Of a stretch of 64,000 nt of DNA, positions 16,435 to 25,554 are shown one piece after another. Source of the DNA: Tropicibacter sp. Alg240-R139 (GTDB lineage Bacteria > Pseudomonadota > Alphaproteobacteria > Rhodobacterales > Rhodobacteraceae); NCBI RefSeq assembly GCF_900537075.1, contig NZ_UNRA01000002.1, positions 889,228-953,227 of the forward strand, written 5' to 3'. Numbering within the stretch: the first letter of the stretch is position 1; the number at the start of each line of letters is the position of its first letter. A program made the translations under genes and the position numbers. The notes beneath the pieces are model-generated. The model was not told the DNA's origin. It saw nothing but the letters and a program-made list of their open reading frames with translations, and did no database searches.

Positions 16435-16833
16435 TCAGCTCTCCTGTTTGGTCGCGGTCAGATGGTCACGGATAGTCCCGGTCTTGGGCGACAGGTCGGG
16501 GACGATGTCGCGCATCTCAAGCGAGAGCGCGATGGAATATTGGGCAAAGGCGTGTTCGAGATAGGTCTTTGCCGCCTCAAAAATCCGCTGCGTTGCGTCG
16601 CGTTTGACGTCGTCGGAACGGCCCGCGCGCAAGCGGATCGAAATGTCGATGAAACCATGCGCAGGGTTGCCATCGGCAATGGCATAGTGATCGACGCGCG
16701 TGGCCCGGACGCGGATGCCAGGCATGGGGAAGGTGTCGATCGCTGCCGCCGTGGCCCGGATGCATTCGCACAGGCCATCCATGTCGACGCGGTCCGCAAG
16801 ATTGCCGGAATATTCGACGTGGAAATGAGGCAT
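16435..16833 (-). CDS. hpaF: 5-carboxymethyl-2-hydroxymuconate delta-isomerase
   Basis: The 132-residue protein has the tautomerase-superfamily Pro2 right after the start Met (MPHFHVEYSGNL), which is the catalytic base. RVRATRVDHYAIADGNPAHGFIDI follows, typical of CHMI. It interconverts the enol and keto isomers in homoprotocatechuate degradation. It is the first gene of the hpa operon, divergent from the MarR regulator gene with a 107-bp spacer that carries operator-like repeats. The GGAGAAACC ribosome site is strong. Confidence 0.92.
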   Translation of the reverse strand: MPHFHVEYSGNLADRVDMDGLCECIRATAAAIDTFPMPGIRVRATRVDHYAIADGNPAHGFIDISIRLRAGRSDDVKRDATQRIFEAAKTYLEHAFAQYSIALSLEMRDIVPDLSPKTGTIRDHLTATKQES

Positions 16834-16847
16834 GGTTTCTCCTTCTA

Positions 16848-16872
16848 TTAGTAAATATGTTTAGTAATTTAC
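16848..16872. promoter_or_regulatory. Putative HpaR operator in the hpaF/hpaR divergent region
   Basis: TTAGTAA occurs twice, 13 bp apart (16848-16854 and 16861-16867), and GTAAAT (16851-16856) forms an inverted pair with ATTTAC (16867-16872). The site lies 15-39 bp before the hpaF start. A MarR dimer site at this position would repress the hpa operon until the aromatic ligand binds, as known for enteric HpaR; the assignment is by position. Confidence 0.5.
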
Positions 16873-16940
16873 GCATCACGTGTCAAGTGCTTGCTTTGTT
16901 AATCTTTGCAATTTTCCGATCACCGCTCTAGAAGGCAATC

Positions 16941-17381
16941 ATGACGCAAGAAAGCCAAACAAAAAGCACCTCGCGTGCGCTGCCAATTGCACTGTTGCGG
17001 GCTCGGGAAACCGTGATGGCCCCCATTCGCGACATGCTGCAAGACATTCATCTGACCGAACAGAAATGGCGCATTCTGCGCGTTCTGCACGAGATGGGTG
17101 AGGTCGAGCAGAGCACGATTTCGAAAGAGGCCTGCCTGCTGCTCCCCAGCCTGACGCGTATTTTGCGCACGATGGAGGCGGACGGCCAGATCACGCGGCG
17201 TCAGGACACCAACGACAAGCGTCGAACCCAGGTCAAGATCACCGATGTCGGGCGACAGATCCTTGAGGCGAACCTGGGAACATCGCTTGCCATCTACACC
17301 ACCATCCAAGAGCAGATGGGGCAGGACAAGCTGGACCAACTGCTGGATCTTCTGGAAGAGCTACAAGCGGTCAAAGTCTGA
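16941..17381 (+). CDS. hpaR: MarR-family regulator of homoprotocatechuate degradation
   Basis: The 146-residue winged-helix protein begins after a variable tail and has the HpaR-like segment SRALPIALLRARETVMAPIRDMLQ. The recognition helix region is EQSTISKEACLLLPSLTRILRTME, and the wing follows with RRQDTNDKRRTQVKITDVGRQI. It is divergent from hpaF and should repress the hpa operon. The length and motifs agree with the HpaR subfamily. Confidence 0.9.
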   Translation: MTQESQTKSTSRALPIALLRARETVMAPIRDMLQDIHLTEQKWRILRVLHEMGEVEQSTISKEACLLLPSLTRILRTMEADGQITRRQDTNDKRRTQVKITDVGRQILEANLGTSLAIYTTIQEQMGQDKLDQLLDLLEELQAVKV

Positions 17382-17402
17382 CCCCGTTGATGGGCAACGG
17401 GG
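17382..17402. terminator. Hairpin between convergent hpaR and aminotransferase genes
   Basis: CCCCGTTG (17382-17389) pairs with CAACGGGG (17395-17402) directly after the hpaR stop, with a 5-nt loop. There is no T-tract on the plus strand; it may stop or protect both converging transcripts. Confidence 0.45.
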
Positions 17403-17413
17403 CCGAAGGGCGG

Positions 17414-18766
17414 TCAAACCGCAGACAACCCGTTGTCGAGCGCTGACAGGATCTTGTTCACATCGTCAGATGTGATGATCAGCGGCGGCGACAGGATGAT
17501 GTTGTTGCCGGACACGCGGACCATAACGCCATCCTCATAGGCCGCTTTTTGCACCTGCAGCGGCACATGTTTGGCGACGGGCGTTTTGGTGTCACGGTCC
17601 GAGACCAGCTCGAGCGCGCACATCAGACCCTCTCCGCCACGAACATCGCCAACGACGTCGTGCTTTTCCTTCAGCCGCTGAAGTCCCGCATACAGCTCGG
17701 TCCCGCGAACGGCTGCATTCTCCCACACCCGCAGCCGTTTTATTTCGGCCAGCGCGGCCAGGGCCGCAGCGGCCCCCACAGGATGGCCTGAGTAGGTGTA
17801 ACCTTGATCAATCGAGGCCTTTCCTGTGGTGTCGCTTTCAAACACCTCGGCCACAGCGCCCGAAATCATCGCTGCACCAAAAGGGAAATAGCCATTGGTG
17901 ATCGCCTTGGCGGTGGTCATGATGTCAGGCTGCACCCCCCAATGCCGCGCCCCGCTTTCGCTGCCGGTGCGCCCAAAGGCAGTGATGATCTCGTCCGAGA
18001 TCAACAAGATGCCATGCTTCGAACAAAGCTCGCGCACCATCGGCATGAAGCTTTTGTGCGGCGGGATCACGCCGCCGGCACCCAGAACGGGCTCCATGAT
18101 AAAGGCTGCGACAGTGTTCGCGCCTTGAAACGCGATCTCGGCTTCAAGTGCTTTGACGCACAGTTGGGCCAGGCGTTCGGGGTCGGTCTCGTCAAACGGA
18201 TTGCGATAGGTCCAAGGCGAGGGAACGTGGAAACAGCCCGGCATCATTGGTTCATACGCGGCGCGGAACTTTTGATTGCCGTTGACGGATGCGGCGGCAA
18301 AATGTGTGCCGTGGTAGCCCTGCTTTAGGCTGATAAACTTGGTGCGCCCTTCTTGCCCGCGTACTTTGTGGTACTGGCGCGCCATTTTCAGCGCGATTTC
18401 AACCGAATCTGAACCGCCGGACGTAAAGAATGCGCGCGTCAGCCCATCGGCCTCAAAGAACTGGGCCAGTTCGTACGACAGTTCAATAGCCTTGTCATTC
18501 GAGGTGCCCCGAAATGTCGAATAGTAGGGCAGGGCGTTCAACTGGTCGGAAATCGCCTGCTTCACCGGATCGCATGAATACCCAAGGTTCACGTTCCAAA
18601 GGCCGCCAACGGCGTCAAGCGCCCGGTGGCCGTCAACGTCGATGATATGGACACCTTCACCACCTGTCAGGATGGTTGGCGGGTTCTTTTGGCTATCAGC
18701 GGGGTGCGCCATCGGATGCCAGAAGTGGCGCGCGTTGTTTTCCTTCAGAAAGTTGGAATCTTTCAT
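17414..18766 (-). CDS. Class III omega-aminotransferase (PLP)
   Basis: The 450-residue protein has class III motifs: the GGLWNVNLGYS and FFTSGGSDSVEIALKMARQYH regions, FIMEPVLGAGGVIPP, LLISDEIITAFGRTG (Asp and Glu contacting PLP), and the Schiff-base Lys in MTTAKAITNGYFPFGA. Such enzymes move amino groups from omega-amino acids or diamines to pyruvate or 2-oxoglutarate. It lies 48 bp downstream of the IclR gene on the same strand and is divergent from the tct operon, so it probably belongs to the same regulon. Substrate preference cannot be read from sequence alone. Confidence 0.87.
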   Translation of the reverse strand: MKDSNFLKENNARHFWHPMAHPADSQKNPPTILTGGEGVHIIDVDGHRALDAVGGLWNVNLGYSCDPVKQAISDQLNALPYYSTFRGTSNDKAIELSYELAQFFEADGLTRAFFTSGGSDSVEIALKMARQYHKVRGQEGRTKFISLKQGYHGTHFAAASVNGNQKFRAAYEPMMPGCFHVPSPWTYRNPFDETDPERLAQLCVKALEAEIAFQGANTVAAFIMEPVLGAGGVIPPHKSFMPMVRELCSKHGILLISDEIITAFGRTGSESGARHWGVQPDIMTTAKAITNGYFPFGAAMISGAVAEVFESDTTGKASIDQGYTYSGHPVGAAAALAALAEIKRLRVWENAAVRGTELYAGLQRLKEKHDVVGDVRGGEGLMCALELVSDRDTKTPVAKHVPLQVQKAAYEDGVMVRVSGNNIILSPPLIITSDDVNKILSALDNGLSAV

Positions 18767-18814
18767 ATCAGGTCTCTCCTCGGGGTTGCGGCGATCGACG
18801 GCGCATTGCGTCGG

Positions 18815-19594
18815 CTATGGGTGAAATGCGGGTGGAAATGAGTCGGGTATTTGGCCGCCAAAGATCGCAGTCAGATCCTTGGCCAGGGTATGCAGAGCGA
18901 TCAAAATGGCAGGCTTTCGATTGTCCGTGGCGCGATTTTCCGGCATGGCAAAGGCCACCGTTCCGATGGCTACGCGGTCAATGCCAAAGATCGGCGCGGC
19001 AAAGCCGTGGACGCCCAGCTCATAACTGCCGTTGCTGTTCGACCAGCCCCGGCGACGGATCGTTTCAATTTGCGCGCGGATCTGATCGGGATCAGTCAGG
19101 GTTTCCTTGGTGAAACCCTGCAGTTGGTCGGTGTTCATCTGGCTCTTCAGCGCAGGCGGACCGTAACACAACATGCTCAGGCCGGATGCGGTGGCATTGA
19201 TGGGCATGACCTCGGTCGGATCAAGGCTGACGCGCACGGTGTGCTTGGTGGTTTCTACCACCAGCGCTGTCTGTAGGATGTCCTTTTCCAGAAACGACAG
19301 GTGCAGGCTCTCGCCAACCTCCTGCATGGCGGTTTGCATTCTCAGGCGTGCGGCGTCCAGCCGGGGATTGGCAGCTTCGCGCAGAGCGGCGAGCCGAATG
19401 GCGGCGGGGCCAATTGCGTAGAATTTGGTCATTGGATTCTGTTCGATCAAGCCAAAGTCCTCCATCGAACGCAGATGCCGTAAAACGGTTGCCTTGTTCG
19501 CTCCTGCCAGGCGCGCCAGCTGACTCAGCCCTATTTCGGGTCGAGAGGCGGAAAAAAAATCCAATAATTTAAGCGCGTTAAGGGCCGTCCCCAT
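18815..19594 (-). CDS. IclR-family transcriptional regulator
   Basis: The 259-residue protein has an N-terminal winged helix (LSQLARLAGANKATVLRHLRSMEDFGLIEQ) and a C-terminal IclR effector domain (INATASGLSMLCYG, GWSNSNGSYELGVHGFAAPIF). It is divergent from tctC with a 107-bp spacer holding several dyads, and leads into the aminotransferase gene. It is the obvious local regulator of the Tct transporter and amine-catabolism operon. The ligand is unknown. Confidence 0.9.
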   Translation of the reverse strand: MGTALNALKLLDFFSASRPEIGLSQLARLAGANKATVLRHLRSMEDFGLIEQNPMTKFYAIGPAAIRLAALREAANPRLDAARLRMQTAMQEVGESLHLSFLEKDILQTALVVETTKHTVRVSLDPTEVMPINATASGLSMLCYGPPALKSQMNTDQLQGFTKETLTDPDQIRAQIETIRRRGWSNSNGSYELGVHGFAAPIFGIDRVAIGTVAFAMPENRATDNRKPAILIALHTLAKDLTAIFGGQIPDSFPPAFHP

Positions 19595-19623
19595 GCGAAT
19601 TCTCTCCTAGGCTCACGTCATAC

Positions 19624-19684
19624 TTGACAGAATGAGGTTAACAACGCAACATTATATTTGTTAACGCGGTTCATTTATTGAACC
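19624..19684. promoter_or_regulatory. Operator and promoter elements between iclR and tctC
   Basis: A TTGACA box lies at 19624-19629. Two GTTAAC palindromes occur at 19637-19642 and 19660-19665, 23 bp apart (about two helical turns). A dyad GGTTCA-TTTAT-TGAACC (19668-19684) ends 17 bp before the tctC ATG. IclR proteins bind such closely spaced dyads as dimers of dimers; which element is used is not known. Confidence 0.5.
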
Positions 19685-19701
19685 AACTTTGGGAGGTGTC
19701 A

Positions 19702-20631
19702 ATGAAGAAAATTCTCGCAGCTGCGGCTCTTGCAGCATCCGCAACCGCCGCTCTGGCCGAGTATCCTGAAAAGCCGGTGACCTTTGTGGTTCCGTGGCCT
19801 CCGGGTGATCTGGAAGACGTGCTGACCCGTATGATCGCGGATGAGTTTCAGTCGATGTACGGTGTACCTGCAGCGGTGGTGAACAAGCCCGGCGGGGGCG
19901 GGGGGCCATTCCCTGGCGCAGTCGAAGTCGCCACTGCTCCGGGTGATGGCTATACCATCGGTTCTTTCGTTATCGGTGTTCCGATTATCGGGCCTGAGAT
20001 CGGAATTCCCGAACTGAATCCCAACCCGTTTGATCCAATCGGGATCTTCCTGACCTATCCGTTCGTGATCGCGTCCAGCAAAAGCGCGCCTTACTCGACC
20101 TGGGAAGAGCTGGCTGCGCATGGCAAAGACAACGATCTGGCGCTTGGTCACTTTGGCTCGGTCCTACCGCCTACTCAGGTGACGTTTGCGGCGGCTGTTG
20201 GCAGCGGTTTTGACTTTGCCAGCGAAGCGGCCTTTGACGCGTTGGATTGCAACACGCTGGCGTCGGGCGATGTGGATGTGATCAACACCACGCTGCAATT
20301 GGTTCTGCCCTGTCTGGATGACGTGAACATCTTGGCCAGCATCGGCGGCGAACGCATCTCGCTGATCCCGGACACGCCGACAGTTGTCGAGATCAATCCC
20401 GATTTGCCGCTGGCCCTGTGGAACGGTCTGTTCGTGCACAAGGACACGCCCGCCGATGCGCGCGAAAAGATCAGCGCAGCCGCTCAGAAAGCGCTCTCTT
20501 CGGACAAAGCCAAAGCTTTGGCCACCGAAACTGGTGCGCTGGTCTACTGGCAGGATCCGGACGCATCCAACGCTCAAATCGAGCAAGACAAGGCGTCATT
20601 CGCCAAAATCGCCGAGATTCTGGGCGAATAA
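19702..20631 (+). CDS. tctC: Tripartite tricarboxylate transporter binding protein (Bug/TctC)
   Basis: The 309-residue protein starts at ATG 19702, with GGGAGGTG as ribosome site; an upstream TTG gives no family match. A Sec signal peptide (about 1-20) is followed by EYPEKPVTFVVPWPPGD, the usual Bug N-terminus, and VVNKPGGGGGPFPGAVEVATA. It is periplasmic and delivers the substrate to TctBA. Bug proteins bind carboxylates and also amide or aromatic acids, so the family alone does not give the ligand. It opens a seven-gene plus-strand operon. Confidence 0.88.
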   Translation: MKKILAAAALAASATAALAEYPEKPVTFVVPWPPGDLEDVLTRMIADEFQSMYGVPAAVVNKPGGGGGPFPGAVEVATAPGDGYTIGSFVIGVPIIGPEIGIPELNPNPFDPIGIFLTYPFVIASSKSAPYSTWEELAAHGKDNDLALGHFGSVLPPTQVTFAAAVGSGFDFASEAAFDALDCNTLASGDVDVINTTLQLVLPCLDDVNILASIGGERISLIPDTPTVVEINPDLPLALWNGLFVHKDTPADAREKISAAAQKALSSDKAKALATETGALVYWQDPDASNAQIEQDKASFAKIAEILGE

Positions 20632-20689
20632 TATCTAATGGGGCGCAGGTTATGACCCTACGCCCCGTTTCAAAAAGGGAGCGGACCGG

Positions 20690-21226
20690 ATGATCGCTAA
20701 AACACTCCAAGACATGTTCCGACGGTATCGCCGCCCTGGCGACATCGTCTTTGCGGTGGTCTTTCTGGCCTTTGCTCTGTTCCTGCTCAGTCAATTGGGG
20801 TCCGAGACCAAGGTGGTGAAACGCACCAAATGGTTTGCCCAACCTGCGCTTTGGCCCACCGTTGCGATCTGGGGCATGGTCATCTTCAGCGCTTTGCACC
20901 TGCTTAGCTCTGCTCTGTCGCCTCGCATTCCAGGCCGTTGGAAAGAGGTCGGGTTCTGGCTACTCTCGCTGGAATACGTTGCCTATTTCCTGATCTACGT
21001 GGTCGCCGTTCCCTGGCTGGGCTACTTGCCATCGACAATCCTCTTCGTTGTCTTCCTGGCCCTAAGAACCGGGTTTCGCACAGCTAGCGTACTCAGCCTT
21101 TCTGTCATCTTTGCGGTTGTCGTGGCTGTGCTGTTTCGCGCGCTGCTGCAAGTAAACATCCCGGCAGGCAAAATTTATGAGCAGTTGCCGGATTCGATCC
21201 GCGTCTTTGCCCTGACTTACCTGTGA
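20690..21226 (+). CDS. tctB: Tripartite tricarboxylate transporter small membrane subunit TctB
   Basis: The 178-residue protein has four predicted membrane spans (about 17-37, 60-78, 86-108, 125-155) and the size and position of TctB. It stabilises the TctA channel. A GGAGCGG ribosome site precedes the ATG. TctB sequences are poorly conserved, so the call rests on topology and on its place between tctC and tctA. Confidence 0.85.
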   Translation: MIAKTLQDMFRRYRRPGDIVFAVVFLAFALFLLSQLGSETKVVKRTKWFAQPALWPTVAIWGMVIFSALHLLSSALSPRIPGRWKEVGFWLLSLEYVAYFLIYVVAVPWLGYLPSTILFVVFLALRTGFRTASVLSLSVIFAVVVAVLFRALLQVNIPAGKIYEQLPDSIRVFALTYL

Positions 21227-21233
21227 GGTTTTC

Positions 21234-22754
21234 ATGGACAACCTGATTTCCGGTTTTGCGATCCTGGCGCAATGGCAGGTGGTTGTTGCACTGATCATCG
21301 GCTCGGTGGGTGGTGTGATCATCGGCGCTTTGCCCGGTGTGGGCGCGGCTGTGGCCATTGCCATCCTGTTGCCCGCGACCTTTTCTTTTGAACCTATCGT
21401 AGGATTAACGCTGCTTTTGGGTATCTACGGCTCTTCGATGTATGGCGGGGCGATTCCGGCCATTCTGATCAACACCCCCGGCACCGCGGTCAACGCGCTG
21501 ACAACCTATGACGGTTATCCGATGACCAAGCGGGGCGAGGGGCACCGGGCCTTGTCGCTGGCCTATTCGGCGTCCTTCTTTGGTGGCATCTTTTCAATCC
21601 TCTGCCTGATCATCCTGTCGCCTGTGCTGGCGTGGGTCGCGCCGCATTTCGGCAGCCGTGAGATTTTCCTGGCGGCCTTAATGGGCATCCTGTTGGTCGT
21701 CCTGGCGCATCGCGGACAGACGTTTTCGGCAGCAATGCTTGCGAGCTTTGGCATGTTCCTGAACACCGTGGGGCTGGAACCGGTCAAATACACCAAACGC
21801 TTTACCTTTGATCAAAGTTGGCTGTCGTCCGGCATCAACTTGATCGTGGTGGTTCTGGGTCTGTTTGCGATCAGTCAAGCGCTTTTGCTGCTCGTTGATC
21901 GAGACCATGCACCGGGCGAGGCGCATGTAAAGGGCAACATCTTTGCGGGTCTCAAGGAACTGCTTGGATTGAAACGCATCGCCACGGTGTCGTCGTCCTT
22001 GGGCGTATTGATGGGCATGGTGCCGGGCACGGGTGAGTTCACCTCGCAATTCCTATCCTACACCTATGCGCAGAAGACGTCGAAAGATCCAGACAAGTTC
22101 GGCGATGGCTCACCGGAGGGATTGGTCGCGTCCGAGGCCGCCAACAACGCCGTACCGGGTGCTGCAATGATCCCGCTCTTGGCGCTTGGCATTCCGGGCG
22201 AAGCCCTGACTGCGATGATGCTGTCGGTGTTCTATGTGCACAACGTGATCCCCGGCCCGCAGCTCTTTGCTGATCAGATGGACTTCGTCTTGGCGCTTTA
22301 CATGGCGCTGATCCTGTTGAACGTGATCGTGCTAGTGTTCTTGCTGTTTTCGACCAATCTGTTGCTCAAGATCATCCAGATCCCGACGCGGTTTCTGGGC
22401 GTTATGATTCTGACGCTGTCGTTTGTCGGCGTGTTCAGCCTGCGCAACTCGGTCACAGATTGTGCCATCGCAGCGGGCTTCGGGGTTTTCGGCCTAATCC
22501 TGAAACGCCTGAACCTGCCAATTGTGCCGATCATTCTAGGAATGGTTCTGGGCGGGATCATGGAGGTTAAGCTGCGCAGCGCCATGGCGCGGGTCAAATC
22601 CCCGCTTGATTTCATCGACAGGCCAATTGCCGCGATCCTGTTTGTGATGATCCTGCTGATCATAGCGCTGCATATCCGCACGCTGGTGCAGGAACATCGC
22701 GACCGCCTGAAACCACAGCCCACGGGCGACGAAGACACGACACAACAAGGATAA
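21234..22754 (+). CDS. tctA: Tripartite tricarboxylate transporter large membrane subunit TctA
   Basis: The 506-residue protein has about 11-12 membrane spans and the TctA signature GALPGVGAAVAIAILLP near 32-48, GIYGSSMYGGAIPAILINTPGTA near 64-86, a second half-repeat with GMVPGTGEFTSQFLSY, and the IPLLALGIPGEALTAMM motif. It is the secondary, ion-driven permease. It starts 7 bp after tctB and ends 4 bp before the aldehyde dehydrogenase gene, so transporter and enzymes are one operon. Confidence 0.93.
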   Translation: MDNLISGFAILAQWQVVVALIIGSVGGVIIGALPGVGAAVAIAILLPATFSFEPIVGLTLLLGIYGSSMYGGAIPAILINTPGTAVNALTTYDGYPMTKRGEGHRALSLAYSASFFGGIFSILCLIILSPVLAWVAPHFGSREIFLAALMGILLVVLAHRGQTFSAAMLASFGMFLNTVGLEPVKYTKRFTFDQSWLSSGINLIVVVLGLFAISQALLLLVDRDHAPGEAHVKGNIFAGLKELLGLKRIATVSSSLGVLMGMVPGTGEFTSQFLSYTYAQKTSKDPDKFGDGSPEGLVASEAANNAVPGAAMIPLLALGIPGEALTAMMLSVFYVHNVIPGPQLFADQMDFVLALYMALILLNVIVLVFLLFSTNLLLKIIQIPTRFLGVMILTLSFVGVFSLRNSVTDCAIAAGFGVFGLILKRLNLPIVPIILGMVLGGIMEVKLRSAMARVKSPLDFIDRPIAAILFVMILLIIALHIRTLVQEHRDRLKPQPTGDEDTTQQG

Positions 22755-22758
22755 TCCG

Positions 22759-24243
22759 ATGGATCAACCTTCGATCGACGCATTGCGGGCGCAGGCCGTT
22801 ACCCCGCGCGATCACTTCATAAACGGCGCGTTTTGTTCCGGCGAAACGGGCGCGCAAATAGAGGTTCTATCGCCCATTAACGGCCAACCGCTGACCCGGA
22901 TTGCAGACGGCAGTGCCGCAGATGTTGATGCAGCCGTTCGTGCAGCACGGATGGCTTTTGACGATGGCCGCTGGTCTCGCATCGCACCTGCCGGGCGTAA
23001 AAAAGTTCTGCTCAAGCTTGCCGATCTGATCGACAGCCGCGCGCTGGAGCTGGCCGTTCTGGGCGTGCGCGACAATGGGACCGAGATCAACATGGCGCTG
23101 AAGGCCGAAGCATATTCGGCGGCGGCAACGTTCCGCTACTACGCCGAGGCTATCGACAAGCTGTATGGTCAGGTGGCCCCCACGGGCAAGGACGTTCTGG
23201 GGCTGATCCACCACGCGCCGGTGGGCGTAGTAGGTGTCATCGTGCCGTGGAATTTCCCGCTGATGATCGGCAGTTGGAAAATCGCCCCGGCACTCGCCAT
23301 GGGCAACTCAGTGGTGTTGAAGCCGTCCGAAACGGCCTCTCTCAGTCTGTTGAAGATAGCCGAATTGGCGGCTGAAGCAGGTGTGCCAGATGGGGTATTC
23401 AACGTTGTCACCGGACGCGGCGCTGTCGTCGGTGAGGCACTGGCATTGTCGATGGACGTGGACATCATGGTGTTCACCGGATCTGGGGCGACCGGGCGAC
23501 GGTTGCTAGAATATTCCGCCCGATCAAACCTGAAACGCTGCTATCTGGAACTGGGCGGCAAATCCGCCAACATCGTCTTTGGTGATGCGCCCGATCTGTC
23601 CGAGGCTGCCAAAGTTTCCGCTGCGGGGGTCTTCCGCAACTCGGGTCAGGTTTGCGTCGCGGGCTCACGGCTGCTGGTGCAAGAGGAGATTTACGAGGAT
23701 TTCGTGGCCGAAATCACGCGCCACGCACGGGCCTTTCGTGTAGGTGACCCGCTGGATTTGAACAGCCAGATTGGCGCAGTTCACAGCCTACCCGAGTTGG
23801 AAGCGAACCTGAACTTTGTCACGACGGCCGAGGCAGAAGGCGCTGAACGGCGCACAGGGGGGGACCGCATCCTGACTGACACGGGCGGCTACTACATGGC
23901 GCCCACGGTGATGGCCGGGGTCAAGGAAACTGACACGCTGTTTCAAAACGAGGTCTTTGGTCCGGTTCTTGCCGTGACACCCTTCAAGGATGAGGCGGAG
24001 GCGATCCGACTGGCCAATGCGACCGTATATGGTTTGGCAGGGGGGGTCTGGACATCGAACCTTGGTCGCGCACATCGCATGATCGCGGGCATACGTACCG
24101 GCGTTGTGCACGTGAACACCTATGGCGGCGCGGACATGACGGTTCCGCTGGGGGGAGTAGGGCAATCCGGGAACGGGCACGACAAGTCCCTGCATGCGCT
24201 GGAAAAATACACCGACCTCAAGACCGCATGGATCAAGCTTTGA
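22759..24243 (+). CDS. Aldehyde dehydrogenase of the amino-aldehyde (PuuC/KauB-like) type
   Basis: The 494-residue enzyme is full length: VVGVIVPWNFPLMIGSWKIAPALAMGN, FTGSGATGRRL, catalytic Glu in YLELGGKSA, catalytic Cys in NSGQVCVAGSR, NEVFGPVLAV and the C-terminal QSGNGHDKSLHALEKYTDLKTAWIKL region. This subfamily oxidises amine-derived aldehydes such as gamma-glutamyl-gamma-aminobutyraldehyde or guanidinobutyraldehyde. In this operon it may oxidise the aldehyde released by the adjacent phospho-lyase-like protein. The decayed gene at 40.2-41.0 kb is a relative. Confidence 0.88.
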   Translation: MDQPSIDALRAQAVTPRDHFINGAFCSGETGAQIEVLSPINGQPLTRIADGSAADVDAAVRAARMAFDDGRWSRIAPAGRKKVLLKLADLIDSRALELAVLGVRDNGTEINMALKAEAYSAAATFRYYAEAIDKLYGQVAPTGKDVLGLIHHAPVGVVGVIVPWNFPLMIGSWKIAPALAMGNSVVLKPSETASLSLLKIAELAAEAGVPDGVFNVVTGRGAVVGEALALSMDVDIMVFTGSGATGRRLLEYSARSNLKRCYLELGGKSANIVFGDAPDLSEAAKVSAAGVFRNSGQVCVAGSRLLVQEEIYEDFVAEITRHARAFRVGDPLDLNSQIGAVHSLPELEANLNFVTTAEAEGAERRTGGDRILTDTGGYYMAPTVMAGVKETDTLFQNEVFGPVLAVTPFKDEAEAIRLANATVYGLAGGVWTSNLGRAHRMIAGIRTGVVHVNTYGGADMTVPLGGVGQSGNGHDKSLHALEKYTDLKTAWIKL

Positions 24244-24258
24244 TCAAGGGATGACCGC

Positions 24259-25554
24259 ATGACTCTGCCTGCAAAATCTGCCGCGTTGATCGAAGGTCGG
24301 GCCCGTCTGTTGGGGCCTAATGTTTCGACCTTTTATGACGAGCCGTTGCATGTGGTGCGCGGCGAGGGCGTCTGGCTGTGGGATGCGGACGGGCGCAAGT
24401 ATCTGGATTGTTACAACAATGTGCCGCATGTGGGTCATTGTAACCCGCGCGTGGTCGAGGCGATCTGCCAACAGGCAGCGACGCTGAACACCCACACGCG
24501 GTATCTGCACGACGGTATTCTGGAGTATGTTGAAAAGCTAACCGGCACGATGGACGCAACTCTGGACACCGCGATTCTGACATGTACCGGATCCGAAGCT
24601 AACGATATTGCTTTGCGCATGGCCGAGGGGATGACTGGCAAGCGGGGCATCATTGCCACTGACGCGACCTATCACGGAAACACGTCGCTGGTCAGTCAGT
24701 TAAGCTGCTCCAACGTGCCGACAGTGGGCTTTGGGCTGGAGCAGTTCCTTCGCTTTGTTCAGGCCCCCGACAGCTATCGCAACCCGGACCCGGACGGAGC
24801 CAAGTTCGCCGAGGCTATCGCGGAACAGATCCACGCGCATGAGGCATCTGGCGTTGGCTTTGCCGCGTTGATCGTCTGCCCCTATTTTCTGAACGAGGGG
24901 TTCCCGGATCACCCAGATGGATGGCTCAAACCTGCAGCCGAGGTCGTGCGCAAGGCAGGTGGGCTGTTGATCTGTGACGAGGTTCAATCGGGCTTTGGCC
25001 GTACAGGAACCCATCTGTGGGGACATCAGAAAATGGGTGTGGTGCCCGACGTCATGACTCTGGGCAAGCCTATGGGCAACGGCCACCCGGTTGGCGGCGT
25101 TGTGACCCGGTCAGACATCCTGAATAAATTTCGCGAGGGGTATCGCTACTTCAACACCTTTGGTGGCAATCCGGTGTCCTGCGCAGCGGCAATGGCGGTG
25201 TTGGAAGAGATTGAAGACAAGAACCTGCTGGCCCATGCAAAGACAGTTGGAGACCACGCACGGCGTAGGCTTGGCGCATTGGCGCAAAAGCACGAAGCGA
25301 TTGGCGATGTCCGAGGCTCGGGTTTGATTTTCGGTGCCGAAATGGTGACGGACCGGGATACTAGGGAACCGGCCAGCGACTTCACCGACCGGGTGATCAA
25401 CGCACTCAGGCGCCGGGGCATTATCTTATCGAAACTTGGGCGGCACAAAAATGCACTTAAAATCCGCCCTCCGATGCCGTTTTCGATCGAAAACGCAGAC
25501 CTGTTAATCGACACGCTGGACGACGTTCTGGCCGAAATACCGCTACACCGATGA
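24259..25554 (+). CDS. Class III PLP enzyme, ethanolamine-phosphate / phosphohydroxylysine phospho-lyase-like
   Basis: The 431-residue protein has the class III fold: GSEAND at 111-116, PLP-contacting Asp240 in LLICDEVQSGFGRTG, and Schiff-base Lys270 in MTLGKPMGNGHPVGG. Its N-terminal segment, LDCYNNVPHVGHCNP with LNTHTRYLHDGI soon after, closely resembles the animal phospho-lyases ETNPPL and PHYKPL rather than ordinary aminotransferases. Those enzymes remove phosphate and ammonia from an O-phosphorylated amino alcohol to give an aldehyde. Its stop overlaps the start of a small-molecule kinase gene by 4 bp, the partner such a lyase would need. Substrate identity is inferred; an ordinary aminotransferase remains possible. 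Confidence 0.78.
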   Translation: MTLPAKSAALIEGRARLLGPNVSTFYDEPLHVVRGEGVWLWDADGRKYLDCYNNVPHVGHCNPRVVEAICQQAATLNTHTRYLHDGILEYVEKLTGTMDATLDTAILTCTGSEANDIALRMAEGMTGKRGIIATDATYHGNTSLVSQLSCSNVPTVGFGLEQFLRFVQAPDSYRNPDPDGAKFAEAIAEQIHAHEASGVGFAALIVCPYFLNEGFPDHPDGWLKPAAEVVRKAGGLLICDEVQSGFGRTGTHLWGHQKMGVVPDVMTLGKPMGNGHPVGGVVTRSDILNKFREGYRYFNTFGGNPVSCAAAMAVLEEIEDKNLLAHAKTVGDHARRRLGALAQKHEAIGDVRGSGLIFGAEMVTDRDTREPASDFTDRVINALRRRGIILSKLGRHKNALKIRPPMPFSIENADLLIDTLDDVLAEIPLHR

